From: JAJAZB01 sp964244295
Lineage (GTDB): Bacteria > Bacteroidota > Bacteroidia > Cytophagales > Spirosomataceae
Direction of reading: 5' to 3'
NCBI GenBank assembly: GCA_964244295.1
Contig: CAXTIG010000038.1
Coordinates: 1-64,000 of the forward strand
DNA: 64,000 bases
Positions 25,453 to 32,731 of this stretch are shown here, piece by piece; the first letter of the stretch is position 1, and each line of letters opens with the position of its first letter. Below the pieces are notes generated by a model, which was not told the origin of the DNA, did not search any database, and worked only from the letters and a program-made list of their open reading frames with translations. The position numbers and the translations under genes are program-made.

Positions 25453-25995
25453 ATGCCCGACCTCGACTCACTTCGCTACCCCATCGGTCGTTTCGTTTAC
25501 GAAAAACCCTACACGTCGGAACAGCGCCAGGCCCTCCTTGCCGACCTCGAAGCCTACCCCAGCCAACTCCGCCGGGCCGTGGAGCCGCTCAGCGAAGACC
25601 AACTCGACGTGCCCTACCGCTCCCACGGCTGGACGCTCCGGCAGTTAATTCACCACGTGGCCGACAGCCACCTCAACGGCTACCTCCGTACCAAACTGGC
25701 CCTGACCGAAGAAAACCCGACCATCAAACCCTACGAAGAAGCCCGCTGGGCCGACCTCCGCGACACCGCCGCCGTGCCGGTGCTCACCTCGCTAAACTTG
25801 CTCGATGCCCTCCACGCCCGCTGGGTGGCCGTTTTCCGTTCGCTGACCGAGGCTGATTTTCTCGGAAAAACCTACTATCACCCGGCCAACCAGGCCACCG
25901 TTCCGCTCGACCGGCAACTGGGCGAGTACGTCTGGCACGGGAAGCACCACCTCGCGCACATCACAAGACCACTGAGTGAGGGAGTGATTGAGTGA
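25453..25995 (+). CDS. YfiT/DinB-type bacillithiol transferase
   Basis: 180 aa. It begins LRYPIGRFVYEKPYT, the diagnostic start of YfiT (BstA-like) proteins. A four-helix DinB bundle carries metal ligands in HHVADSHLN (His about 76) and GKHHLAHI (two His near the C-terminus). Such enzymes join bacillithiol to electrophiles for detoxification. YpdA at 29633, a bacillithiol disulfide reductase homologue, supports use of this thiol. The normal ending after HLAHIT is replaced by RPLSEGVIE and a stop, all encoded by the left arm of the repeat element 25976-26070. Confidence 0.87.
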   Translation: MPDLDSLRYPIGRFVYEKPYTSEQRQALLADLEAYPSQLRRAVEPLSEDQLDVPYRSHGWTLRQLIHHVADSHLNGYLRTKLALTEENPTIKPYEEARWADLRDTAAVPVLTSLNLLDALHARWVAVFRSLTEADFLGKTYYHPANQATVPLDRQLGEYVWHGKHHLAHITRPLSEGVIE

Positions 25996-26070
25996 CTGAG
26001 TGAAAAGACACCTGCCTTTTCCTCACTCAATCACTCCCTCACCGCAGCGGCGGACCGCTCAATCACTCAG
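25976..26070. repeat. Inverted-repeat element, 20-bp perfect arms plus outer copies
   Basis: GTGAGGGAGTGATTGAGTGA at 25976-25995 pairs perfectly with 26023-26042. A further CTCAATCACTCAG word ends at 26070, 5 nt before the next ATG. The unit GAGTGA(C/T)T recurs several times. The left arm encodes the C-terminus and stop of the YfiT protein. Confidence 0.85.
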
Positions 26071-26075
26071 TAAAA

Positions 26076-27380
26076 ATGTCCTTCCTCAAAAAAACCTCCC
26101 TCCTCCTCGCCCTCGCCGCCCTCGGGTACGGCGGGTACTACGGCTACACTTACATCTCCATCGGCGCGGGGCACGCGGCCAAAGCCCTGTGTTCCTGCGT
26201 GTTCGTCTCGGGCCGGTCGCTTGAATCGGTGCAGGCGGAAGATTTGTACGCGGTGAAAGGCATCGCCACGGAAGTGGACCGCACCAACCGCACCGCCACC
26301 GCCCGCGTGTTGGGCATTGCCTCGAAAACGGCCGCGTACCGCGAGGGCCTCGGCTGCACGCTGCTCAACGGCGTGCCCGCCGAAGCACTCCGCGCGCAGC
26401 CCACCGTGGCGAAAGCCCCCGCCGCGCCCGATTCGATGACGGTGGGCGAGAAAATTCCGGCATTGGAAAAAACGCTGGATTGGGCCTTTGCCGAACCCAA
26501 CCCCGAAAAGCCCGTCCGCACCCGCGCCGTGGTGGTGCTGCACCGGGGGCAAATCGTGGCCGAGCGCTACGGGCCGGGCATCACGGCCCAAACCCCACTC
26601 ACGGGCTGGTCGATGACCAAAAGCGTGACCAACGCCCTCGTCGGGATGCTGGTGAAAGACGGCAAGCTTTCGGTCGAAAAACCCACGAACCTCGCCGAAT
26701 GGCAGGCCGACGACCGCCGCCGCATCACCCTCGACAACCTGCTTCGCATGAGCAGCGGCCTGACGTTTGGGGAATACTACGGCATCGTCAGCGACGTCAC
26801 GCGGATGTTGTGTCTGGAAAAAAGCGCCGGGGGGTACGCGCTCCGCAGTCCACTCGGCGGGGAACCGGGCAAAACTTGGTACTACTCCAGCGGCACGACC
26901 AACATTTTGCAGGAACTCATCCGACGGCAGTTTCCGAACCATGCCGCGTACCTGGCTTTCCCCCACGAACGGCTGTTTCGAAAGCTCGGCATGACCAGTG
27001 CCGTGCTCGAACCCGACGCTTCGGGCACCTACGTCGGCTCGTCGTTTCTGTTCGCCACGGCCCGCGATTGGGCAAAGTTCGGACAGTTGTTCGCGCAGGA
27101 TGGCGTCTGGAAGGGCGAGCGCCTCCTGCCCGAAGGTTGGGTGGCCTACTCGGCCCGTGAAACGCCCCACTCCGAGGGGCGCTACGCGGCGCAGTTTTGG
27201 GTGTACCCGCGTCAGTGGGGCCTGCCCGCCGATTTGTTCATGGCGAATGGCTTCGAGGGCCAGTTCGTGCTGGTGGTGCCCTCGAAGGGCTTGGTCGTCG
27301 TGCGCCTGGGTTGCACGCCCGACGAGCGGAATTTTGACGAAAAACGGTTTTTGCAGGAAATCAACGCAGCGGTGGAGTGA
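26076..27380 (+). CDS. Serine hydrolase, class C beta-lactamase fold
   Basis: 434 aa. One N-terminal membrane helix or uncleaved signal (LLLALAALGYGGYYGY) anchors it to the periplasmic side. A small Cys-containing region precedes the catalytic domain. The nucleophile motif is SMTK (Ser179, Lys182) and the second is YYSSG (Tyr270). The third motif region lies near FMANGFEGQFVLVVPS. These are esterase/peptidase relatives (EstB/AmpC family), usually not true beta-lactamases. The repeat element ends 5 nt before the ATG, leaving no recognisable ribosome-binding site, so initiation may be unusual or coupled to the gene upstream. Confidence 0.83.
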   Translation: MSFLKKTSLLLALAALGYGGYYGYTYISIGAGHAAKALCSCVFVSGRSLESVQAEDLYAVKGIATEVDRTNRTATARVLGIASKTAAYREGLGCTLLNGVPAEALRAQPTVAKAPAAPDSMTVGEKIPALEKTLDWAFAEPNPEKPVRTRAVVVLHRGQIVAERYGPGITAQTPLTGWSMTKSVTNALVGMLVKDGKLSVEKPTNLAEWQADDRRRITLDNLLRMSSGLTFGEYYGIVSDVTRMLCLEKSAGGYALRSPLGGEPGKTWYYSSGTTNILQELIRRQFPNHAAYLAFPHERLFRKLGMTSAVLEPDASGTYVGSSFLFATARDWAKFGQLFAQDGVWKGERLLPEGWVAYSARETPHSEGRYAAQFWVYPRQWGLPADLFMANGFEGQFVLVVPSKGLVVVRLGCTPDERNFDEKRFLQEINAAVE

Positions 27381-27450
27381 GTTTGAAGGTTTGAGGGAGT
27401 TTGAGGGTTTGAAAAATTCAAACCCTCAAACCTTCAAACTCACTCAAACT
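27376..27450. repeat. Inverted-repeat element of TTTGAGG-type heptamers
   Basis: GTTTGAAGGTTTGAGGG and similar words on the left pair with CCCTCAAACCTTCAAAC on the right. The left arm has one extra 10-nt unit. It fills the gap between two convergent genes and its right end holds the stop of the GNAT gene at 27444. Related elements are at 32637-32717 and 35991-36120. Confidence 0.8.
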
Positions 27451-27962
27451 TTCAACCCTTTTGAAACCCGTTTTTCATAGCAGAAAAACCGCAACCCTGG
27501 CCGGAATCCCAGCGGAATTTCTCCCGCAAAGCGGTACCCAAGTTTCGGAAAAAGCGCCTGCGTTGCCGCATTTTCGGAATTCGTATCCACCCGAACGGCG
27601 GGAAAGCCCCGTTCAGCGGCGAGCCGCTCGGCCTGAACCATCAGCGCCGCCGCCACGCCCCGACCCTGAAACTGGGGATGCACCGCCAACCGATGCACCG
27701 TGATGGCCTCCTCGGCGGCATCCCAATCGGCCTGGGCGTACTCGACATCCTGCTCCGGCGTAAGCGCGGCGACGCCCGCCACCTGCCCGTCGAGTTCAAC
27801 CGTCCAGAGCCAGCCGTTTCGGAGGTCGTTTTGAAAAACGGCTTCGTTGGGGTAATCGGCCGTCCATTGAAAATTGCCGCTGGCGTTCATCCCCGGCACC
27901 ACGGCGCGGAGGAGTGCCAGCACGGCGGGCAAATCGGCGGCGGTGGCGAGTCGGAGGGTCAT
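27444..27962 (-). CDS. GNAT-family N-acetyltransferase
   Basis: 172 aa. It begins LRLATAADLPAVLALLRAVV and has the acetyl-CoA pyrophosphate loop VHPQFQGRGVAAALM (Q/R-x-x-G-x-G/A, about 98-112). A final beta-bulge region LFPKLGYRFAGEIPLGF completes the fold. The last residues (VSKGLKV) come from the repeat element, as the normal fold ends at about FFCYEK. It overlaps the upstream GNAT gene by 4 nt (ATGA), so the two are translated together. Substrate unknown. Confidence 0.87.
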   Translation of the reverse strand: MTLRLATAADLPAVLALLRAVVPGMNASGNFQWTADYPNEAVFQNDLRNGWLWTVELDGQVAGVAALTPEQDVEYAQADWDAAEEAITVHRLAVHPQFQGRGVAAALMVQAERLAAERGFPAVRVDTNSENAATQALFPKLGYRFAGEIPLGFRPGLRFFCYEKRVSKGLKV

Positions 27963-28462
27963 TGGTTTTCGAGAAAAAGCACCATCGATTCTTCGTCCAA
28001 ATACGTGTCACCCCACTTGATGGCGCGGCGGCCGTAGCCGTAGGATTCAAAGCCGCAGGCGGCGTAGAGCCGTTTGGCCCGGTGGTTCGTGCCCACCACG
28101 GTCAGGACGACCTGCTCCACGTCGGTTTGGCTACGCACCCGCGCCAGCACGGCCTCCACCAAAGCCCGGCCCACGCCCCGTCCGGCGGCTTCGTCGGCCA
28201 CGAACATCCAAAACAGCAGCCCCCGGTGGCGCAGGCGCTCGCGGTCCTGGCCTTCGCGCTGAAAACTGACCGTACCCAGCCAGTCGCCCGTTTCGCCGAA
28301 GGCCCCCAGCGTGAAACTGTCGGGCGTGCCCTGCGTGGGAAAAGGTAGTCCGTCGAGGTCGGCGGGGCTGATGCGGAAGCACTCGGGGCGCTCGACCAAT
28401 CCACGCCGGAAAAAGGCCTGGTGCGTGGTGGTTTCGTTGTCAAAAACTTCGAGGATGGTCAT
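27959..28462 (-). CDS. GNAT-family N-acetyltransferase
   Basis: 167 aa. The acetyl-CoA loop is DEAAGRGVGRALVEAVL (about 87-103), with the upstream strand RGLLFWMFV and the downstream LYAACGFESYGYGRRAI. It begins TILEVFDNETTTHQAFF, a start seen in small-molecule acetyltransferases related to phosphinothricin and polyamine acetyltransferases; this is resemblance only. It is translationally coupled to the following GNAT gene and lies 12 nt after the MarR-GNAT gene, so all three form one acetyltransferase operon. Confidence 0.87.
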   Translation of the reverse strand: MTILEVFDNETTTHQAFFRRGLVERPECFRISPADLDGLPFPTQGTPDSFTLGAFGETGDWLGTVSFQREGQDRERLRHRGLLFWMFVADEAAGRGVGRALVEAVLARVRSQTDVEQVVLTVVGTNHRAKRLYAACGFESYGYGRRAIKWGDTYLDEESMVLFLENQ

Positions 28463-28474
28463 TGGGAGCGGGTT

Positions 28475-29419
28475 TTATAAATCCAACTGCATTTTGATGT
28501 TGGAGCGGGTAAACGGCGTGGGGGTGCTGTTGACTTTGTAAAAACCCAGGCTCCGGTACAGCGTCAGGGCGGGTGTCAGGCCCGTGTTCGATTCGAGCCA
28601 GAGGGATTTAGCGCCCGCTCGCCGCGCCCACTCGATGGCCGCCAACCCCAGTTTTCGCCCGACCTGCTTGCCCCGCACCCGCTCGGAAACGGCCATTTTG
28701 ATCAGCGCAAACGACGCTTCGCCGGGGTCTTTTTCCAGGCCCGCCGTCCCCACGATCTCCCCGTCGAGGCGGGCCAGCAGGATGTGTCCGCCCTGGTGAA
28801 TGATTTCCTCCGGGTGGTCGAGTTGTTCCAGGTCCTGGGCTTCCAGAACGAAGTAGTTGCTAATCCATTCCACGTTCAGGCGTTTGAAATCAGCGGCAAA
28901 TTCGGGTCGGAAATCCAGGATTTCCACCGCTTCCTGCTGACGGGTTTTGAGGTGGTCGGTAAAGCGACTCAGGTAATTTTGCGTGGACAGGGCCGATTCC
29001 AGTTCCTCCGCCGCCCAGAGGATGTTGTGTTTCTGCGAACGAATCAGGTGTTCGTTTACCTCGCGGATGAGTTGCCAGATTTGCTGAAATTCGGGCAGTT
29101 TTTCCCGGCCTTCGTCGCTCAGGTTGAGCAGCCGAACGCGGGCGTCGCGCGTTGATTTTTCCGAAACCACTAGCCCGCGCCGTTCCAGTTCGCGGGCCAC
29201 CTGAATCACCGCCGGGTGACTCACGCCAAGTTTATCGGCCACGTCCGTCACCGCCAGCGGGCCTTGCTCGCTCAACAGCCGGAACACCGGAAAGCATTTC
29301 GGGTCGAAGTCCAGGCCGTAGCGCTGGTACACGGCGGCGGCCTGGCTGCTGATGGTATCGCTCAGGCGGCGCAGGCGGCTGCCCCAGGCCAGTTCGCCCT
29401 GTTCTTTGATGAAATCCAT
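28475..29419 (-). CDS. MarR-GNAT bifunctional regulator/acetyltransferase
   Basis: 314 aa from the ATG at 29419 (DFIKEQGELAWGSRLRRLSD is the family start; the longer frame runs back through the operator and repeat). The winged helix MarR domain is at about 30-145 (LLSEQGPLAVTDVADKLGVS, HPAVIQVARELERRGLV). The GNAT domain is at about 155-314 with the CoA loop VRGKQVGRKLGLAAIEWA and the end LYRSLGFYKV. Fused MarR-GNAT proteins are known in many bacteria, with regulation tied to acetylation suspected. A dyad directly upstream (29437-29460) is a likely autoregulatory site. First gene of an operon with two more GNATs. Confidence 0.88.
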   Translation of the reverse strand: MDFIKEQGELAWGSRLRRLSDTISSQAAAVYQRYGLDFDPKCFPVFRLLSEQGPLAVTDVADKLGVSHPAVIQVARELERRGLVVSEKSTRDARVRLLNLSDEGREKLPEFQQIWQLIREVNEHLIRSQKHNILWAAEELESALSTQNYLSRFTDHLKTRQQEAVEILDFRPEFAADFKRLNVEWISNYFVLEAQDLEQLDHPEEIIHQGGHILLARLDGEIVGTAGLEKDPGEASFALIKMAVSERVRGKQVGRKLGLAAIEWARRAGAKSLWLESNTGLTPALTLYRSLGFYKVNSTPTPFTRSNIKMQLDL

Positions 29420-29436
29420 TTTCCGTAAAAAATTAA

Positions 29437-29460
29437 GTAAACGATTACGCAAATGTTTAC
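29437..29460. promoter_or_regulatory. Putative MarR operator
   Basis: GTAAAC and GTTTAC form a dyad with a 12-nt spacer, 18-41 bp upstream of the MarR-GNAT start. MarR dimers bind such sites close to their own start codon. Confidence 0.5.
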
Positions 29461-29534
29461 CTAAAAAATTCAGCGTGCAAGGAGGGGAACGAATTTTTAG
29501 GTTGGCGGGGTTGGAAAACCAATCCGTCCTTTTT

Positions 29535-29611
29535 CGTAGGGGCAACCCTCGCGGTTGCCCGAACTCGCCGGATGGCAACCGCTGCGGGCAACCGCAAGGG
29601 TTGCCCCTACG
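29535..29611. repeat. Inverted-repeat element, 27-bp arms
   Basis: CGTAGGGGCAACCCTCGCGG and seven further bases at 29535-29561 pair with 29585-29611 with one mismatch. It sits between the divergent MarR-GNAT and YpdA genes and ends just before the first possible YpdA start at 29612. Confidence 0.88.
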
Positions 29612-29632
29612 ATGACGAATACAAAAAATTTC

Positions 29633-30610
29633 ATGGAAAACTTCGACGTGCTCATCATCGGCGGCGGCCCCATCGGCCTGGCCTGCGGGCTAGCGGCAAA
29701 ACAAGCCGGGCTTTCCTACGTCATCGTGGAGAAAGGTTGCCTCGTCAACTCGCTCTACCACTACCCGCTGACGATGACCTTTTTCAGCACCTCCGACCGC
29801 CTCGAAATCGGCGGGGTGCCCTTCACCTCGCTCAACGTCAAACCCACCCGGCACGAATCGCTCGAATACTACCGCCGCGTGACCCAGTCGGGCGGGTTGA
29901 ACATCCGGCTGTTCGAGCGGGTGGAGCGGGTGAACGATGCCGCCGAAGGCTTCGAGGTACTCACGACAAAGGGCCGCTACGCCGCCCGCTACGTGGTGGT
30001 GGCGACGGGTTTTTACGACATACCCTGCTTCCTCGGCGTACCCGGCGAAAACCTGCCGAAGGTGGCGCACTACTACCGCGACCCGCATTTTTACGCCGGG
30101 ATGAAGGTGCTGGTGGTGGGCGCGAACAATTCCGCCGTGGACGTTGCCCTCGAAACCTTCCGCAAGGGTGCCGAGGTGACGATGGTGGTGCGCGGCCCCG
30201 AAATCGGGCGACGGGTGAAGTACTGGGTGAAACCCGACATCGAAAACCGCATCGCCGAAGGCAGCATCCGGGCACTGTTCAATTCCTCCGTGCGGGAAAT
30301 CCGCGAAACCGAAGTGGACGTGCAAACCCCCGACGGATTGGTGACGGTGCCCAACGATTTCGTGGTCAGTGCCACCGGCTTCCGGCCCAATTTTGAGTTC
30401 CTGGAAACCCTCGGCGTGGAATTGTCGAATGACGAAAAACGCTACCCCACCTACGACCCCGACACCCAGGAAAGCAACCGCCCCAGCCTGTTTCTGGCGG
30501 GCGTGGTCTGCGGCGGGATGGACACGCACGTGTGGTTCATCGAAAACTCGCGTGTTCACGCGGAGAAAATCGTCAAGCGGATTTTGAAGCGGGAGGCGGT
30601 GGGAGTTTGA
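29633..30610 (+). CDS. ypdA: YpdA-family bacillithiol disulfide reductase-like flavoprotein
   Basis: 325 aa from the ATG at 29633 (ENFDVLIIGGGPIGLACGLA); an ATG at 29612 would add seven residues. The FAD motif is GGGPIG and the NADPH motif is VVGANNSAVDVA (about 160). The protein lacks a CxxC pair, as YpdA proteins do. A single Cys in VEKGCLVNSLYHYP is in the family position. The C-terminal DTHVWFIENSR is typical. YpdA reduces oxidised bacillithiol with NADPH. YfiT at 25453 is a second bacillithiol gene close by. The stop codon is directly before the repeat element at 30617. Confidence 0.9.
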   Translation: MENFDVLIIGGGPIGLACGLAAKQAGLSYVIVEKGCLVNSLYHYPLTMTFFSTSDRLEIGGVPFTSLNVKPTRHESLEYYRRVTQSGGLNIRLFERVERVNDAAEGFEVLTTKGRYAARYVVVATGFYDIPCFLGVPGENLPKVAHYYRDPHFYAGMKVLVVGANNSAVDVALETFRKGAEVTMVVRGPEIGRRVKYWVKPDIENRIAEGSIRALFNSSVREIRETEVDVQTPDGLVTVPNDFVVSATGFRPNFEFLETLGVELSNDEKRYPTYDPDTQESNRPSLFLAGVVCGGMDTHVWFIENSRVHAEKIVKRILKREAVGV

Positions 30611-30616
30611 TGGAAG

Positions 30617-30710
30617 AGCGACGGTCACGCTGAGCGGAGTCGAAGCGCGTGCGGCTGGTCAGCGTCGGCCCACCGCACGCGCTTCGACTCCGCTCAGCGT
30701 GACCGTCGCT
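30617..30710. repeat. Inverted-repeat element, 38-bp perfect arms (family C)
   Basis: Arms 30617-30654 and 30673-30710 are perfectly complementary (core GTCACGCTGAGCGGAGTCGA). The 18-nt loop is almost the exact reverse complement of the loop of the element at 61956-62045, so the two are copies in opposite orientation. Confidence 0.92.
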
Positions 30711-30723
30711 CCCCTTCAACCCC

Positions 30724-31806
30724 TCAAACCAAACTTTCCCCCCAAACCGCCAGCGAATGCGCCGGACAGCGCCAGCGGAAGTGCGTAAACGGATGGTGTG
30801 CCCAGCGGTAGAGCAGGGCGGGGCGCTCGAAAGGCGTCAGCATACAGCCGACGAAAAAGGCGTAGTTTTCAATTTCTTCTTCAAAATCAACGGGTTCGTT
30901 CAGTTTCGGCGCGTCGCCGCCGAGTCGCCGCAGCGAGGTACTGACCAGCACCCGGTCGAAAAATTCCAATTTTTCCTGTAAAATCTGCGGTCCATCGGTC
31001 ATAAGACGTTCGCGGCAACCGGCCAGTGGGGGCGGATCGTGGGCGGCCAGCAAGCGGGCGACGTGGTAAAAAATCAGCGCCGGGCGCGGGTAGTGGTGCG
31101 ACACGTCGAAGGGGCGTCGGCGGTAGTCGCCGGAGAGTACGACGCGTTGGATGAGTTCCAGGCTGGCGAGGTCGGACTCGTTGAGCGGTAAATTTTCCCG
31201 AAAAATCAGCAAAAACAGGTTGCAGAGCGCGCAGACGTCGAAATCAATCGCCATGTTTTTGCCGAACCAGGTGGAGTAGGCCCGTAACTTCCGGTAGTCG
31301 GGAAGGGTATTTTTTATCCAGCGCTTCGCGCCGTTGGCGTAGTGGGGCAGCCGGGTTTTCACCGCCAAAACTTCTTCCCGCAAATGGGGTTTCGTCAGGT
31401 AAATCAGCGCCGTGTCGTCGATGTCGTCGGGCAGGCGGAAGTGGTCGAAGCGGTGGAAGAGGTGCCCGGTCTGGAACTGCCCGCCGGGGCGGGTTTCGTA
31501 ATTGTTGTAGGTCGGGCCGCCGTGCCGGTTGCGGTAGGCGGGGTAGGCAAGTTGGGCGCGGCGGGTGATTTCATCGACCAATGCCTGACTTTCCAGCGAG
31601 AGCTTTTCCCGAAACCCATTCAGCGTAAATACGGTGAGGGCCGTGTTGAAAATATTCGTGTCGGGGCGCTGGTACGGCAGCGTGGCGTGAAAGCGCCAGG
31701 TAGGAAACAACCCCGCCGGCCACGGCCCCGGTCCGTCGCACGGCGAACCATCGGATTGCAGGGCGGCGATGCGGCGAACGAGGCGGTCGGGGTCGGACAC
31801 GGGCAC
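30724..31806 (-). CDS. Conserved protein with DIDDTA motif, unknown
   Basis: 360 aa, starting from a GTG at 31806. Mostly helical, without a signal peptide, so cytoplasmic. FRLPDDIDDTALIYL (about 120-135) contains DIDDTA, the proton-donating motif of class II terpene cyclases and an alpha/alpha-toroid feature. The protein is about the size of one or two toroid domains. The overall sequence does not otherwise look like a known cyclase, so this may be chance or a distant relative. A CALC segment and many His/Trp residues are in the rest. No isoprenoid genes are adjacent. Confidence 0.5.
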   Translation of the reverse strand: MPVSDPDRLVRRIAALQSDGSPCDGPGPWPAGLFPTWRFHATLPYQRPDTNIFNTALTVFTLNGFREKLSLESQALVDEITRRAQLAYPAYRNRHGGPTYNNYETRPGGQFQTGHLFHRFDHFRLPDDIDDTALIYLTKPHLREEVLAVKTRLPHYANGAKRWIKNTLPDYRKLRAYSTWFGKNMAIDFDVCALCNLFLLIFRENLPLNESDLASLELIQRVVLSGDYRRRPFDVSHHYPRPALIFYHVARLLAAHDPPPLAGCRERLMTDGPQILQEKLEFFDRVLVSTSLRRLGGDAPKLNEPVDFEEEIENYAFFVGCMLTPFERPALLYRWAHHPFTHFRWRCPAHSLAVWGESLV

Positions 31807-31991
31807 TGAATTTTAGGCGCTGGTTTGGTGTTGAAAAGCGAGTCGCAAAAGTAGCTCGAAAAGCCGTGCGTCGTCCCCATCCTAAATTCCTGGGGGCCGC
31901 GCCGGACGAAGCGACCGCTGACGTAGAATCCGTACGATTCAGACCTTGCATTCACCTACTTTTGACCCATTCTTTTTCAACCAAAAACGAC

Positions 31992-32615
31992 ATGACCATC
32001 CAACGAAAAGGCAGTTCCATCCGCCGCGTGGGCGAAATTGCCATCGGCAGCGCCCTCAGCCTGGCCCTGCTCGCGGGCACGCCCCTGCTGCAAAGCTGCG
32101 GCGGCAACGAGGGCGACACGGAAACCGTATCCCGCCAGGAAACCACGTTTTCCAAAGGCGTAAAAACCTACATCACCGAAACCGCGCCGGGGCAGTTTAA
32201 AATCACCGACGAAGTGCCCACCTCCGCCGACAGCGCCGTCGCCATCGTGCGGTACTACGACGGCCACCGCGACACGCTCAACGCGGCCTCGGCCAAGTCG
32301 CTCATCGACAACGAAGTAGCCCAGGGTCGGCACGTGGGCGGCACCGGCTCCCATTTTTCGCTGGGCAACGCCCTGCTTTATGGCGGCATGGGGTATTTTC
32401 TGGCGAGTAGCCTCAACAACAACCGCTACGCCGGGTACCGGCAGCAGTACGGCGGCAGCGGGTACTACGCCAATTCGGCGGCCTACAACCGTTCCCAAAG
32501 CGTGAGCCGCGAAATCAGCGCCTCGCGCAGCACCCGCACCGTAACCAGCACCCGCCCCCGGTCGGGCCGGAGTGGATTTTTCGGGCGGAGCGGCGGGCGG
32601 AGTTTTGGGGGGTAA
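31992..32615 (+). CDS. YgiB-like lipoprotein (DUF1190-type)
   Basis: 207 aa. The N-terminal KGSSIRRVGEIAIGSALSLALLAGTPLLQSC is a lipoprotein signal with lipobox LQSC. The mature part has a small folded region (VAIVRYYDGHRDTLNAAS), a Gly/Tyr/Asn-rich stretch (NNNRYAGYRQQYGGSGYYA) and a Ser/Arg-rich tail ending RSGRSGFFGRSGGRSFGG. The low-complexity Gly-rich tail and the ATP-grasp gene that follows match the E. coli ygiB-ygiC arrangement. Direct similarity to YgiB is weak by eye, so the call leans on context. Confidence 0.6.
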   Translation: MTIQRKGSSIRRVGEIAIGSALSLALLAGTPLLQSCGGNEGDTETVSRQETTFSKGVKTYITETAPGQFKITDEVPTSADSAVAIVRYYDGHRDTLNAASAKSLIDNEVAQGRHVGGTGSHFSLGNALLYGGMGYFLASSLNNNRYAGYRQQYGGSGYYANSAAYNRSQSVSREISASRSTRTVTSTRPRSGRSGFFGRSGGRSFGG

Positions 32616-32636
32616 CTTGGAGTTTGAGGGTGTGAA

Positions 32637-32717
32637 GGTTTGAGGGTTTGATTGGTTTGAAAGTTTGAAAATACCAGGTCTCTTTTCAAACCTTCAAACC
32701 AATCAAACCCTCAAACC
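32637..32717. repeat. Inverted-repeat element of TTTGA-type heptamers, 35-bp arms
   Basis: Arms 32637-32671 and 32683-32717 pair with one mismatch (GGTTTGAGGGTTTGATTGGT and 15 more bases). It lies between the YgiB-like and YgiC-like genes, ending 14 nt before the YgiC ATG, so it is transcribed within the probable operon. Confidence 0.88.
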
Positions 32718-32731
32718 ACAAACTGAAAACC

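Noticed and set aside
26076..27380. True class C beta-lactamase controlled by BlaI
   Set aside because: The gene has no copy of the BlaI dyad upstream and its motifs fit the wider esterase/peptidase family better.
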